Shown here piece by piece: positions 35,229 to 47,351 of a DNA stretch of 64,000 bases; position 1 is the stretch's first letter, and the number at the start of each line of letters is the position of its first letter. Both the position numbers and the translations under genes were made by a program. The stretch is from contig CM043962.1 in the NCBI GenBank assembly GCA_014529385.2, positions 130,397,074-130,461,073 on the forward strand, written 5' to 3'. Origin of the DNA: Adiantum capillus-veneris. Lineage: Eukaryota; Streptophyta; Polypodiopsida; Polypodiales; Pteridaceae. The notes under the pieces are model-generated. The model was given only the letters and a program-made list of their open reading frames with translations, had not been told where the DNA came from and ran no database searches.

Positions 35229-35451
35229 GCTATGTCAAATTTTCTGAAGCTTTTTGCTCTTTGGAGGTTAGAAAAGTGTTGTCCCCCTAGTGATGAGCCT
35301 CTAGTCGAGTTTTGGTGCAATTTGGGTGTCAAGTGTAGCCGGTGTTAGCATTTTTGCCCCTAATCATTCCCAAAATGAATGCCAAAATCCACCACTCAGA
35401 GCTCTTTCTCTAAGGTCTAGAATGAAAATGAGATAAATATTGGCCTACAAG

Positions 35452-37040
35452 TGTAATGGAATTGGCCTATTTAATTTGAGAGTAGCGGAAATTAATGAGA
35501 GTACTTTTGAGAAATGACTTTGTGAGCATAGCGGGTGAACATAATTGAAGATATCAACATAATCATAGCAATTAGTTAACTTGGCATGAACAATAATTTT
35601 GCAAGAGAGAGAGTTTAGAGAACATGACAATAGTTGAGGACCGGATTTAAGTGGAGCCGGTCCCCCCTCCAGTAGGCATTTGTATTATGATTTCTCCCAA
35701 TAAGAGAGACTTGTTACAATACAATCTTTGTGTTCCTTGTGACCTAGGTGATCCAATGAAGATGGAAAGCTTCATGCATCACAAACATAACATAAACTTG
35801 AAGAAATCTTTAACTATCCCAAGCCTCAGTCCCAAGACCTCAAACACCTTCGAAGGTGGAGAGAGCTAGCACGGAATGAAGGTAGGGAAGAGGAAGAAGA
35901 AACATTTTGTAGGAGAAAGAACTAGTTCCTCACTTATCATAACTCTTGTTGCTAGCATACATAATAGCATAGTAATGAATAAGAAGGAGATGGAAAGCTT
36001 AAGCATGGAAGCATGGCTCTTGTTTGGATTTGCACTCCATATCCAAGAGTGTTGGTGTAGGATCTCAACCTCTACTTTCTTAAAGAAGGAGAGGGAACTC
36101 TTGCACTTTTCATAGCACCCAATAAGAGTGTTTGTGAGTGTGTGTGGGTGAGTATACCCCCTAAGCAACCCCCTATCTTGCTTGGGTCAGACCCCCCTTG
36201 TAGCTCATGCTTGAAGCTCATTGGAACCCTTCGGGCCTAGCCAATCATAAGCAGGAGGCATTACAAGCAGCAAGGGTAGCCTTGAGACAAGTGTCCCCCT
36301 TTCCCCTTGGAGAGAGAGGGTTAGATAAATGCTAAATCAATTAATTAAATCTCCTAAATTATCATTGGACCCCTTGGGTGGCCAACCAATAGGCTTCAGA
36401 TACACCATGAGGGCAACATGAGGAGGAACTTGACAAGTGTCCCTTTTGCTTTCTTTGTACCATGCATGCCTTGTGTGAGTGTGTGGGTGTTCTCTCTCAT
36501 CCCCCCTCATGTAGGGCTCGCACCCTCCTTGTAGGGATTGAATATTTGACTTTTTGACACCTCCAGCCCCTCATGCATAGGCCCAGTTCCCACCACAAGC
36601 TTGGCTCTTAAGCACTTTAAGCTTGGGTTGGGTTCTCACCTCAAGTGCAACCCTAGCATCTCAAGCATGTCAAGCACCTCAAGCATCTCAAGCACCTCAA
36701 CCATCAAGCACGACAAGCAGGACTAGCACCTCGAGCTGGGTCGGGTTCCCGCCTCAAGCTCAGCCCTAGCTTACCTAAGGTCAAAGGACTTTTACGCACA
36801 TTATTGGAGGTCTTCAATGAAGCTAACCCTAAGGTCTTATGCTCCATTGGTTAGCCTTGCTCTTTGATAGACCATCTCTCATTTGGGACCCTTTACCACT
36901 GGCCCCGTGTTGAGATAGATCTATAAGCACATGTCTATATCTTAACACTTGTTCCCGTTTATTCTCCCACATTAAGTGATCAATTTAAGATGAGAAAATC
37001 ATTTGGGTTGGTTAGATATTAGATGTTAGATTTTATGACA
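35452..37040 (-). mobile_element. solo LTR D of the gypsy A/B/C family, with target duplication
   Basis: Plus-strand ends TGTAATGGAATTGGCC and GATTTTATGACA match LTR B. It is 1589 bp, flanked by ACAAG at 35447-35451 and ACAAG at 37041-37045. No internal element sequence is present, so an entire element was reduced to one LTR by recombination between its LTRs. The LTR antisense ORF is present at 35651-35869 (73 codons, plus strand) with substitutions and a shift after HHKHNIN. Confidence 0.92.
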
Positions 37041-37045
37041 ACAAG

Positions 37046-37384
37046 GCTATACATACATGGAATTTCCCGACACCTCCCCTCAATTACCTACCAAATGAGC
37101 TCATCAAGTCTAATTGCATACTCTCGGATTGAAAAGTTTTGAAAACTGACATCCCGTGATCATTCTGTCGTAATTTGTCCCAGATGACTAGTTGTTAAGT
37201 CCGTTGAACTTTTTGATCCGATTTGCTCGAAATTTTTTTTGCCTCTTCCCTTGAAGTTTGAGTTTTGGTGTTTGAAGTCGGAATCCAATTTTGACATTCT
37301 TGCTTACTTATTTTATTTATTTTAGATTTTATTAGCTTTTAGTAGGAAAAATCAAAGGAAAATCGCTAAACAACTCAAAAATTT
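37046..37384. other. AT-rich sequence left of the visible inverted repeat
   Basis: No gene is seen. The right-arm partner would lie beyond base 64000, so whether this belongs to the inverted repeat cannot be told from the window. Confidence 0.5.
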
Positions 37385-38390
37385 CTATTCGATATTCAAA
37401 AAAACTCTAAAACACTTCCACTCTTATTATTCAACGATATTTTTGTGTATTGCTCCATTTTTATCATGATTTCTGCCGAATTACATGCTAATAAATAAAA
37501 TTGTACTATATTATAACTATTAGAAGATATGTGCAATATACACACACACACCTAGGGGGTTATCATATGGCAATCCCCATTCATTTCAATTTTAGGGAAA
37601 TCACTTAATTGGTTCAATAAAAATCAAACATTAGCACACAATCACGTCAAATCATTGCGCTTTTTACTTTTTAGATTCATATGCTTCTATTTTTTTTAGA
37701 TTGTCTCCCCCCTCCTGACTTCAATCCAACCTGGGTTGTGCAGTGTAGAAGTTAGAAATTTGTGTCTATGTATGTCCCTGATTGGCCCTATTATGTTATG
37801 GAGGTCAATGCAAATAAAGTTGTGCAAGAAGTGGGTTGGCACTCAAGGGTTTTTGATGTCAAGATATCATGTTTCTTGACTCTTTTGAAAAGTAAATTTT
37901 GCAGCAATTGAGCTCGTTCTTTGATAGTGCAATATGCATTGTCTGTTAGGTGTTATTTGGATACAATGGTCTCTGTAGCTATGAGTGCCTTGACTTTACA
38001 TACCCACTTATACCTGAATGTAGCCGGCTTGACTTGCTGTGGGGTTTTCGGTACCCATTGTTGAACTTGTTTGCCATGGATATTTGGTCTTTTTGTGGTT
38101 GTACTTTGCTTCTTCGGTTGCCATATCCATGTCCTCTTGAGTAGCGATGACTTATGTTGAGCAGGTGGATGAATGTTTTTTCTTTAAAGTTGTCGACCAT
38201 GTGTAGTAGTCTTTTTGGCACCCATACTTGTTGAGGTTGGTTCTTGAACTGGCTCTTGGGTACCCAATTTTTCTTGATTCCTCTCAATAGGATGGCTAGA
38301 AGTCGTCTTTGATGGAGCAGTGGTTGTATTTGTGATTGATGTCTTCTGTTTCCTAGATGGGAAATTATCAAGAAATCCTTTTCATTTTTC
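37385..38390 (-). other. element G 3' region (left arm)
   Basis: Follows the protease of G on the minus strand. 38404-37979 is an open, basic frame (RRLLAILLRGIKKNWVPKSQ, then VPKRLLHMVDNFKEKTFIHL) that continues the protease reading frame region. A purine tract AGGAGGGGGGAGA lies on the minus strand near 37712, a candidate PPT, but no TG-starting LTR edge is clear after it. Confidence 0.5.
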
Positions 38391-38885
38391 CTTATTGGAT
38401 GCAAATGATATTCTTACTTGTCCACCTTTAGGTGTGAGTTCTAGCATTTGAGCATTCCAATCTTATACTAGTTTGTAGGTTCTCATCCATGGAACCCTTA
38501 GTATTAGGTCTTCATTCATGTGTTCATCCGCAATACATATGAAGGTATGCGGGCAGGAAAATCCATGAACCATAATATTTAAGTTAATTTTTCCTATTGT
38601 TGGAGTGATTTGTTTGTTACAGCCTTTGACAGTGGCTCAACAGTACTCAAGTGGTTGAGTAGTTGCCTTGAGATAAGTTGAGTAAATGACAACATTGGTT
38701 TGAGCTCCCGTGTCCGTTAAAGCTTTCGCTTTGTATCCCTCTTCCAAATTCACATTGATCCACATATCAAGACCATCCTTCTACTTGTCATTAGTCTCTC
38801 CCTCATCCTCAACCGTGGGCTGAACTTGGAGAGCATTGAGTGGTATAGCTTGTAGAATAGGTTGCCTTGAAGCTTTTGGTCTTAG
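38391..38885 (-). pseudogene. element G retropepsin (left arm)
   Basis: The minus strand encodes DMWINVNLEEGYKAKALTDT followed by GAQTNVV. ALTDTGAQTNVV is a classical aspartic protease active site. FICIADEHMNEDLI and PWMRTY are the flap-to-second-half region. Stops interrupt it (for example in QPLEYC-stop-ATVKGC). It lies 3' of the integrase-like tail, the reverse of normal gypsy order. The right-arm copy is at 62515-63010. Confidence 0.75.
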
Positions 38886-38888
38886 AAT

Positions 38889-39700
38889 TCAAATGTGAGC
38901 CTCCTCCTGAGCCTCGTCTATTATCTGTTGTCGTTTAAGCTTTCTTTCCTTGGCCGTGTGCATTCTCTGCAAAAGCTCATGGTTCAAGAGAAGATTGTAT
39001 GTATAGAGCTGACATCCACCAATCCAATTTTCCATAATTTCTCTGTATAATGTAGCTAACTTGACTGCACTGCTTGATGAAACATCTTCAATGACAAAAG
39101 GGCCATGTCCTTTTTTCTTGAATTTGGGTATATGTTGCTTCAGCAAATATACTAAGACTAAGTCCCCTAGTTTGAATCTGCAACGTTTACTTTCATTAAG
39201 AATTGAGTTTTGGTATCCAACGGCTGTTTTGTGATTTTCTTCCTCAAGTTTTTTTCTTTTCTTTTTGCGGTATCTCTGTTGGCGTCTTTGATGTTGATTT
39301 GGAAACTCAAGAAATATCTTCCCCTCCTCGGAGTAGAAGTTTGGCCCTTACATACTCTTTTTTTGAGTGTGATCCTTCAGTTGTAAATGTCTCTTCTTTA
39401 AACTCGTTCGTGGCATCATAGTATTGATCCAAAAAGACATGTTCATCTTGATGAATACCATTTGGATAGGGACTATGTCATGGCCTTATGCATCACAAAA
39501 TTGTGTAGGTGTTGACTCATTAACACATAAATCCATTGTGGCCAGGATCTGAGTCCCAATTCAAAAGGTTTGAACAAATATTCAGGGAATGGTTCAGGTA
39601 TAGATTCCGTGTTATTCACCTCTCTATCTAGATTGTAGTCTTCCCTTTTCAAGCTCCATAACTGAAAAGCCCCACACATCCAAATTGGGGTGTCTTTATG
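38889..39700 (-). pseudogene. element G integrase C-terminal (GPF/Y) remnant (left arm)
   Basis: 39679-39473 reads PFELGLRSWPQWIYVLMSQH, then LHNFVMHKAMT-stop-SPSKW, like the end of a gypsy integrase core (HKATGMSPF-type block). 39146-38889 gives IPKFKKKGHGPFVIEDV, the GPF/Y module of the integrase C-terminus, then VKLATLYREIMENWIGG. The catalytic D, D, E motifs were not found. Compared with the right arm, about 1 kb upstream is replaced by 90 bp of unrelated sequence. Confidence 0.6.
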
Positions 39701-39779
39701 TATCCCTGAAGGTAGTTTAGTCTCTGCAGAGGTCGCAGAGTTTAATTATTGTATTGGCTTGACCATTGGTGGTCTCGCC

Positions 39780-40992
39780 CCCTGATTTTCAATAAAGTTA
39801 ACAGGTGTTGTTTCAGTAGGGTGCTTGAAACATTGGCTCTATAAGGAGTAGAGCAAGTTGTCTATACCACTCTTCTTCTATCCCCATTGTTATGGAGCTT
39901 GTTTCAGGGTATGAAGTAGTAGGTACTAGAGCGTACTCATCCATCTGTCCCTTGGGTAGCATATACTTAACCGATACTGTGTTATTCCTAGGGAGTGGTG
40001 GTTGTTGGCCCAATACTAGATGTGGTCTCTCTATATTCATTGGTGATCTCTGCATGGGTGCCACATTTGATGGGTAGCAATACATGTGTTTTCCTTGTGG
40101 CCTCATTGGCACGTACTGAACATTCTCATCGTATTTAGGCGTGTAATAGCACTCATTTGTCTCATGATTTGTCCACTTTCCTTCAATGGTGCACCATTTT
40201 AATGGCCTTTGTGGTTGTCCTTGATTTGGTCCCTGCGTTGGGCCTCTCAACGATATCCTTTGCATGTTAATCATCACATCGTTGATGTGCTTTAGCATGT
40301 CCTCTATAGAACTGGCAGAAGCCACAATAGCTGGTCCGACTTGTGCCAACGCAATGGTTGTTGTTTGTTTGCTTTCTACATATTTAGCTTTACTTTCCTC
40401 ATTATAAATCTTGCAATTATCACTAAGCTTGATTGCATCTGGACTACATGCTTCCCAAGTCATATGTTTTTTGTTGTATAAGATAGTATGTAATTCCTTG
40501 TTTAAATGTCCTTCCAAAAATAAGGAGACGAGTCTTTCCTCAATTGGAATTTCCAACTCCGTACATTTTTCTATAGATTGCCTCATTAGCGCTTAGAGTC
40601 TCTTACAGTCTCTCCCTTACACTATCCCTTACATTCTCTCCCTGTTTACGCATCAAACTATAGATTTGTGCCACTGTACTGTGCTTTATCCCCATTTTGG
40701 AACAAGTAGTAACAAATCTCATTGCCAAAGTTGGCAAGTCAGTGATCGATCCAAAAGATATGGTCTAGAACCAAGTCAAGGCTTTGCCCTCTAAGGTCAT
40801 CCCAAATCCCTCAAACTGCGCATGGAAGTCGATTATGCGCTCAGCTCTCAAAACCTGTCTGAAGCTGGCCAAATGGTCATATGGATCCTCTGATCTGCTG
40901 TATTTTTTGACCCACGTTTGCAAATCTGTTGGTCTGACCCTACGGTTGTGTTCTGCACCCACTCTTTCCCTTCTAACTGGTGTCTCTCCCAT
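39780..40992 (-). pseudogene. element G gag (left arm)
   Basis: Starts at the ATG at 40992 (MGETPVRRERVGAEHNRRVR). YSRSEDPYDHLASFRQVL and FGMTLEGKALTWF are the retrotransposon gag capsid core, interrupted by a TAG (ALTWF-stop-TIS) that is also in the right arm. The continuation 40586-39813 (257 codons open) has EERLVSLFLEGHLNKELHTI, a Gly/Gln/Pro linker and CTIEGKWTNHETNECYY. It would build a particle; it is dead by the stop and small shifts. Confidence 0.75.
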
Positions 40993-41199
40993 TAATCCCT
41001 CAAACTAGCTGTTTGGTAAATGTGACTCATGTGGACCTCTTCTCGTCCTTGTGTCACTCATGTCTCTCTTATTATAGGTGGTTTCATCCTTTCTTTCTAT
41101 GTTGGTACCATTGAGGTGACTACCTCTTACTATGTTTCATTGTTGGTTGGACATGTTGTCATAAGATCTAGCATTTGGATCCACATCCCGATCAATTCC

Positions 41200-41830
41200 C
41201 TATGCGGTTCCCATAATTACTTCATGGATTGAGTTTCCATGGTACTTGGTTTGTTCAATCTCTTTTGGGTTCATCATAACAAAGTTATTTTTGTAACAAT
41301 CTCTAAAGAGATGAGCGGGAAGTTTTGCTAACCCTTTTTCCCTGATCTTGAAGATGTACACAATTTTCATGGAAGTCAGTTGTCCTAGTTTGGCATGGGT
41401 TGTCCATACCAAATCCTTGGTATTGTTTTCTTCCCAGCAATAAACTCCAAGTCTTGGGTTATCAACAATGGGGATGCGTTTTAATGGTTTAGCATCTATT
41501 AACTCATAGCCTTCTAATTCTAACAATGGAGGTCCCTCCTTTACAACCTTATCTGGTATTAGAGTATCAACCTCTAATCCCCATTTATCTACTGAGTCGG
41601 GGTCTTGTATCTTGCGATATTGTACTCCATTTTGGTCTACATACAGGTAATCCTATTTGTTTTCTCTCACCTCCTCTTCAAAATTGATGGTATTGTCGTC
41701 TATACGCACCGCAAACTCCTCATTTGGGTCCAAGTAAGTCTGGGCTTTGTATTTTTTAGCCTTGAAGAAAGTCAGGATATGAGAAGGAAATTTCTACTTT
41801 TGTACTTCAAGTGGTCATTATCTAGCCCAA
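41200..41830 (-). pseudogene. element G first ORF, unknown (left arm)
   Basis: Minus-strand frame YLDPNEEFAVRIDD, a stop, then YVDQNGVQYRKIQDPDSVDK (41640 region) and the open stretch 41526-41200 (LELEGYELIDAKPLKRIPIV, then LGVYCWEENNTKDLVWTTHA and LPAHLFRDCYKNNFVMMNPK). I do not recognise the protein. Trp, Cys and charged residues are well distributed, so it was a real coding region. It precedes gag, where gypsy elements normally have only a leader. The palindrome array starts about 100 bp upstream. Confidence 0.5.
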
Positions 41831-41921
41831 ACTTGTCCAAAATTGAAGGTATGCATTGTATGAAACATGGTGCACAAACCAGTGCTGAGAATTTCTTGGT
41901 TTGGTTGCTGCATAATAGTTT

Positions 41922-42514
41922 AGATTATATACGCGTATAAAGACTCTTGATGCAAAACAGTTAGAAATTCCACAGGCTGGTGTTGTATGGCTTGTGTAAA
42001 GTGTCCATGAATTTTGATATGAGTTTGGGCTTGTGAATTGTGTTTAAAGGCTTCAAAGGATGTCATTACACATGTTTAGCTTTTCTTAATGAATGAAGGT
42101 CATATCACCTCCAATTGTGATTGATGTGCGTTAGAGGGCTCATGATGATGTGTTCCGAGAGCTAAAGGCTTTAAATCCCAGCTAGCCTGCCATATCAAGA
42201 GTTGTAGACTTTATACGTGTATAAAGTCTTCTTTAGAATTCTTGACATAGACTTGTTGCAAACATAGTCCATGATTTTTATAAGGTTTTGATAGGTGCAC
42301 ACATGAAATTGGGTAAGTGTTCTTGAGCCTAAGGCCATAAATCGGGTTATGACACTTTGTTTTTGAAAATGAAGTGAGTAATGACCAATACATTCGTGAT
42401 TTGGTCCAAATTTGGTGTAGAGGCTTGGTGTGATATGCTTTACAAGTTTGGATGATCAGTTTGTTAGCAACGCTCCTTTATTGAAGAGTTAGACTTTATA
42501 CGTGTATGAAGTCT
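41922..42514. repeat. element G leader: 24-bp palindromes every ~284 bp (left arm)
   Basis: Three near-perfect 24-bp palindromes built from half-site AGACTTTATACG and its complement lie at 41922-41945, 42206-42229 and 42491-42514. Centre-to-centre spacings are 284 and 285 bp. The DNA between them shows weak similarity from unit to unit (for example GTCCATGAATTTTGATA and GTCCATGATTTTTATA), so this is a decayed tandem array. Confidence 0.85.
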
Positions 42515-42724
42515 TTTTTACAGAGTGCATTTTTTAGCATAGTCATATGATATTTGGGCATAGTTTATGATGTGTACAAAATTTCACATGATTTGAAGCC
42601 ATTTTGATAAGTCTAAAGCCAAATATTGGAATTAGGCTGAGACTTTGCGTTTTTTGGTTCTTGGGTGCCTGTAATAGCTCCAAATTGAATGAAATTTTGT
42701 ATATTGCATAAATTTTGCCCACCT

Positions 42725-45505
42725 CATTTGTTTGTCGGAAAGCTTGGTTTGCGTCATGAAATACTTGAGACTTTGGTGGGTTCGTAGAATAAAGGGAGTC
42801 CCCAATAGGTAGTGCTTCGATGTGTCTAGGACATGTACATAAGACCTTATCTTTGGGAAGAAGTGGAAATTTTTTTGGAGAAAATAGGGCTAGTGGTTTT
42901 GCAACCGATCATTCCCCCAAGACTCGTTCATCCGCATTGAGCCTTCGGCTCTCATATGCTATGGCATGCCCTTCTTGAAGAAAAATTGCTCCAAGGCAAT
43001 TACCACAAGCATCACATTGGACCTCAAACGGCTTTGAAAGATCCGGAAGCATGAGGACTAGTTGAGAAGTAAATTTCTCTTTCAGCTTATCAAAAGCATT
43101 TCTCTCTTTAGCAGTACATACATACTTAACGTTCTTCTTAGTTAAGTCGTGTAGTGGTCCTACTACTTGAGAGAATTTTGTTATGAAGCGTCTATAGTAT
43201 GTGCACATACCAATAAAGCTTCTTAGCTCATGTAGATTCCTTGGGTTAGGCCATGCTTTTATTACCTCTAACTTGGATGGATCCATACGGATACCACCTT
43301 GAGAGATAATATGACGTAGGTATTGAATCTCTTGAAGGCAAAATTCCCTTTTCTTTTGGTTGAGAAAAAGCTTGTTCTCCCTCAATGCTTGAAAAATCAC
43401 TTGGAGATGTTGCTTATATTCCTCTAAAGACTTGGAGTAGATGATGATATCATCAAAGAACGCTCCAGTGAATTTGCAGTAACGTCTAAAAAAATCTCCA
43501 TTAGATGATTGAACATAGCTGGTGCATTAGTCAAACCAAAAGGCATGACCAGATATTCATAAAGACCAAACGTTGTGCAAAACCCGGTCTTTAGGATATC
43601 TTCATCCACTGTCCTTATTTGATGATAACCACTTTAAAGGTCAATCCTACTGAAGTAGGTAGAGCCTTGTAGCTTATCGAATAGTTCTTCTACTCGAGGC
43701 ACGCGAAATCTATTTTTGATAGTGAAATGGTTTAGTGCTCGATAGTCACACACATATGGTATGTACCATCTTTATTTTGCACTAAAAGGACTGGAGAACA
43801 AAGAGAGAGGAACTAGACCTCACCATCCCTTTGTCTACCAATTCCTGTACTTGCCTCATGATCTTCTCTTGTTGAGCTTGAGAGACTCCATAAGGAGGCT
43901 TGTTAGATGGTGAGCTTCCTGGAAGCAGCTCAATATGATGGTCATCATCCCCTCGTTTTGGAGGTAAGTCCATAGGGATATCATCGATGAACACATCTTG
44001 GAATACTTTTAGAAAGTTAGACAAGTCTAACTCTTCTTGATTCCTACCATTTACATTTGATGAAACATTAGGATCTTTTAGAGACTCTTTGACAAAAATC
44101 ATGTACACAGAAACTGAAATCTTAATTGATTTATCAAAAGCAGGAGGATTTACAAGTGGAATAGTGTGACCACGCTCACTAGCATCTATATACATGTTCT
44201 TTTCCCTGTAGGTTCTCCTTTCAGGGAACTTCATATTGGCAGCCATGCAATCAAACCATGGCGCCCTTAGGATAGCATCCTCATGTTGGAGAGGAGAGAT
44301 GAAAACGTCTTCTTTTGTCGACATAGCTTTGGACATGAAGCCTCAACTTCCCAATCAAGGGAGTAACGATGGCTTTCTATCCCTTGAAATTTGTGTCAGC
44401 CACCATTACCATATCTCCCATCTCGAAAGCTTGAATGCCTAACTTGGTTGCCAACTCCATTGATATGAAATTGTGAGTAGAGCCAGGGTTGAACAAGATG
44501 AAGGCATCATGCTCTCTTACCTTTTACCAAGCATAGGAAAGTGATGATCCTTTGCAATGAGTAGCCTCTTTTGGAGATTTAATGGTGGAAGCCCTAGGAG
44601 TCTCACTGTAAGCATTCTTTTTGGGGCAAGAACGATAGCCATGTCCTTGCTTCCCACAATTGAAGCACTTATGGTCCTTGCAAAAAACATCAAGCTCTTC
44701 AGGAGAGAGTTTTTTTTTGCCTTTGTATACATGCTTCTCCTTGGACCGATTGTTGTTGTTGTTGTTGGAAGTGCCTTGGGAAGAATTTTGAGCAGTGGTT
44801 TTTCCCTTTGCATCATTTTTGTCTTTGTTTTCCATGGGCTTGACATTCCATCTGGCCCCTTGATAGAAATTGATGCGTGAAGCAACCATGGTGTGATGGA
44901 TTACTTCACTGATAGAACCAGGCTGTTGATAGGTGATGTATTCGGACATCTCTTCAGGTAATCCTAGACAGAATTGCTACCTTTGCTCGGCAAAGTCTAT
45001 CTTTTGAAAGACAGTAGCCTTGAGATGTAAACCCCAAAACTTGTCTACATACATGCGGATAGACTCATGAGAGAGATGCTTCAAATTACGCCATTTGGTA
45101 AGCACTTTTATCTTTGCATCGCTTGCAAGGAATTGCTTCATGATGGAAACCCGTATAGTTTTCTATGTCTTTGGGACTTTGCCGTTGCCACAAAGTCTAG
45201 CCCACCATTGACGAGCTAATTTTTGAAAGTGCATAGCTACATGGTGTAGCTTGGAGGACTCTGTGAAGCCCTCATCTCCAAGGACCGCATCAAATTGTTG
45301 GATGAAGTCCAACACTTTGTGGGTAGCACCAAAGGTGCCATCATAGGTGAGAAAAGAGATACTCTTTCCTCCCTCCTTGAACTTCTTTAGCTTTTGGGAC
45401 TTTCGCCATGCAGAGTATGATTTGCGATGTCGTCCCCTCTTGTATTCTCTAGGAGAATAGCCATAGATTTCATCGTAAGAGGAGGAAGGTGAAGAAGAAG
45501 GAGAA
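42725..45505 (-). pseudogene. gypsy fragment E: gag-PR-RT-RNase H (left arm)
   Basis: Same family as A and B, on the minus strand, without LTRs or integrase. gag at 45505-44520 with knuckle CFNCGKQGHGYRSC; linker and RT start at 44336-43782 (EKIMRQVQELVDKGMVRSSS, then a frameshift); RT middle 43609-43424 ([18 protein letters not shown]); RT end and RNase H 43400-42909 (LGHIISQ, RSFIGMCTYYRRFI, FEVQCDACGNCLGAIF). The segment near 42840-42900 is replaced by about 70 bp of unrelated DNA within RNase H. Shared frameshifts with the right arm show it was already dead before the arms duplicated. Confidence 0.88.
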
Positions 45506-46190
45506 GACTATATATGATGCCGAGACCAAGCAATGCTATCCCCTCACACTGTATGAAATGGAGATGCTCATAGAAAGGCAGGAGCATCTAGAGTAGGAGG
45601 CTATTTACCGCATTATTCAGAAGGAGAAAATTGCTCCCAGTCAACCACAGCCTCCAACTGAAGCAATATCGAGGATGCAAGCAACTAGAGCAGTACCACC
45701 ACCAACCCAAAAGAAACCTCTAGACTAAGGGAAGCACAAGAAGAAATGAGTGCAAAAAAGGGCATGAAGAGGAGGGTCATTCTAGACACCCTCACAAAGG
45801 GAATAGAGGTGAGGAGATTTGACTTTCAGGAGGGAAAAGGAAGTTACCAAACCAGCAAGGGTCCTATCCACCATGGACTGCTAGTCTTGAAAATTCCTAG
45901 CCCTTTATGACAAGGTTTTCAAGAAGCTCCAGTTCATTCCATTTTCAAAATCAGTAAAGTCCAATTCATTCCAATTTTGGACTCACAGATGGAAATTCGA
46001 ATCCTTGCATAGAGAAAAAATTGGCCATTCCAATGCCAAAAATCTGCGCCTTGGTCTGCTCTACATTTCTCGCTTCAAGCTCGAGCTCATCCGAGCACCG
46101 TGCGAGCCACCACGAGCCTCAGAAGCTTTGCACCATCTCCTCCTTGTTGCCTGCTCATCGCCTCCCATTTCCTTTTTTTTTTTCCCACTA
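45506..46190 (+). pseudogene. unrecognised ORF remnant (left arm)
   Basis: The plus strand reads YPLTLYEMEMLIERQEHLE-stop-EAIYRIIQKEKI, then PSQPQPPTEAISRMQATRAV. After a shift it gives RLREAQEEMSAKKGMKRRVI and LDTLTKGIEVRRFDFQEGKG. It is charged, helix-prone and coiled-coil-like. I cannot assign a family. The join with gypsy E gag at about 45505 is identical in the other arm (55195). Confidence 0.4.
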
Positions 46191-46320
46191 AAAAACCCTT
46201 TACTTTAGTGGGCGGCCATCCCTTGGGTGGCCACCTTTCACCCCCTTATGGGCTCCCATGGGCGGTCAGCTTGGGTGGCCACCCAAAACCTCTTATGGGC
46301 GGCCACCTTTAGCTCTGCAA
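46191..46320. repeat. GGTGGCCACC palindrome cluster (left arm)
   Basis: GGGTGGCCACC, GGCGGCCA and CCCATGGGCGG words recur five or six times in about 125 bp. GGTGGCCACC is self-complementary. The mirror cluster at 54385-54520 has a different unit count. Confidence 0.6.
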
Positions 46321-47250
46321 AGGCACCACATTTGGTGTAAATTCTAGCCAAAGCATGTCAAGAACATCATTCTTCATGCATATCAATCAAGGTATTTCCA
46401 AGCACATCACCCAAGGCATATCCCCGCAATCAACAAGCTTCCAGTCACATCCGTCCAGACAATAAGCTTTTTAAGCACTTATTGTGCTCTCTGAAGTGCG
46501 TCACATTTGGCATACATATCTACTGAAGCATCTCCAAGGAAAACATTTGGCATACATATCACTCAAAGATTTGCTCTGCATCTTGATATCCAAATGGCCT
46601 CAGAAGGTGCGCCCAAAGACGGGGAAAAAAAACCTCTAGCTCGTGACACAATCTCTATCATCTGCCAACTTCAGTAAGCCATATCTCCACGCCCCGGATC
46701 CCGATTGACATGACGTCAACTCTTGATGACTTCACATGTTGCGTACTATCCATGAAAACATTGGCAAGCCCTAAAAACCTCTGTTGGCACACTTGCCGAT
46801 GCGGCCAACCATCCCAGAACTGGCAGCTATCCCAACTTCAACAGCTCATAATTTGCTACCCGGGACTCCGATTGGCAAACCGGAAAGACCGACAGAATCC
46901 ACAACTTGAGCACTCCAAATTTATCCACAAACATCAGCTCTGATCATTCACTTGTACCCGTCCAATCCGTCGAGGATCTGCAAATCATTCCAAATTCAAA
47001 TTGACATATCTAGCACACCAAGACTCCGTTTGGTGAGCCGTGTGAACTGCCATGGAGAGCACTCCAAGGACCACAATCTGGCACATACATTGAGTATTTT
47101 GGAGACCGCAATTCATCACCCTATTTAGGACCTCTTGGAGCCTTTTTGGCCTTTGAAAACCGCAGCTAGCATACATATCAAGTATTTGATGACAAAATCA
47201 AACTCTAGCGTAAATCATAATTTGGTAGAAACCACCAAATTTCTCTGAAT
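46321..47250. other. non-coding mosaic (left arm)
   Basis: No ORF with a recognisable product. The word CATTTGGCATACATATC occurs twice (about 46507 and 46547). The mirror region is 53450-54380. Confidence 0.45.
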
Positions 47251-47320
47251 ATTGCTCTTTCAACCCGTGCCCACAAAGCGAAACGACAACGTGCTTCCCC
47301 CTCCTCCTCTACTCAAGCCT

Positions 47321-47351
<31 letters not shown>

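Noticed and set aside
41922-42514. Ordinary satellite with ~284-bp monomers
   Set aside because: Only the palindromes are well conserved; the intervening DNA is very diverged and there are just three units placed in an element leader. A decayed array is possible, but the palindrome is the main signal.
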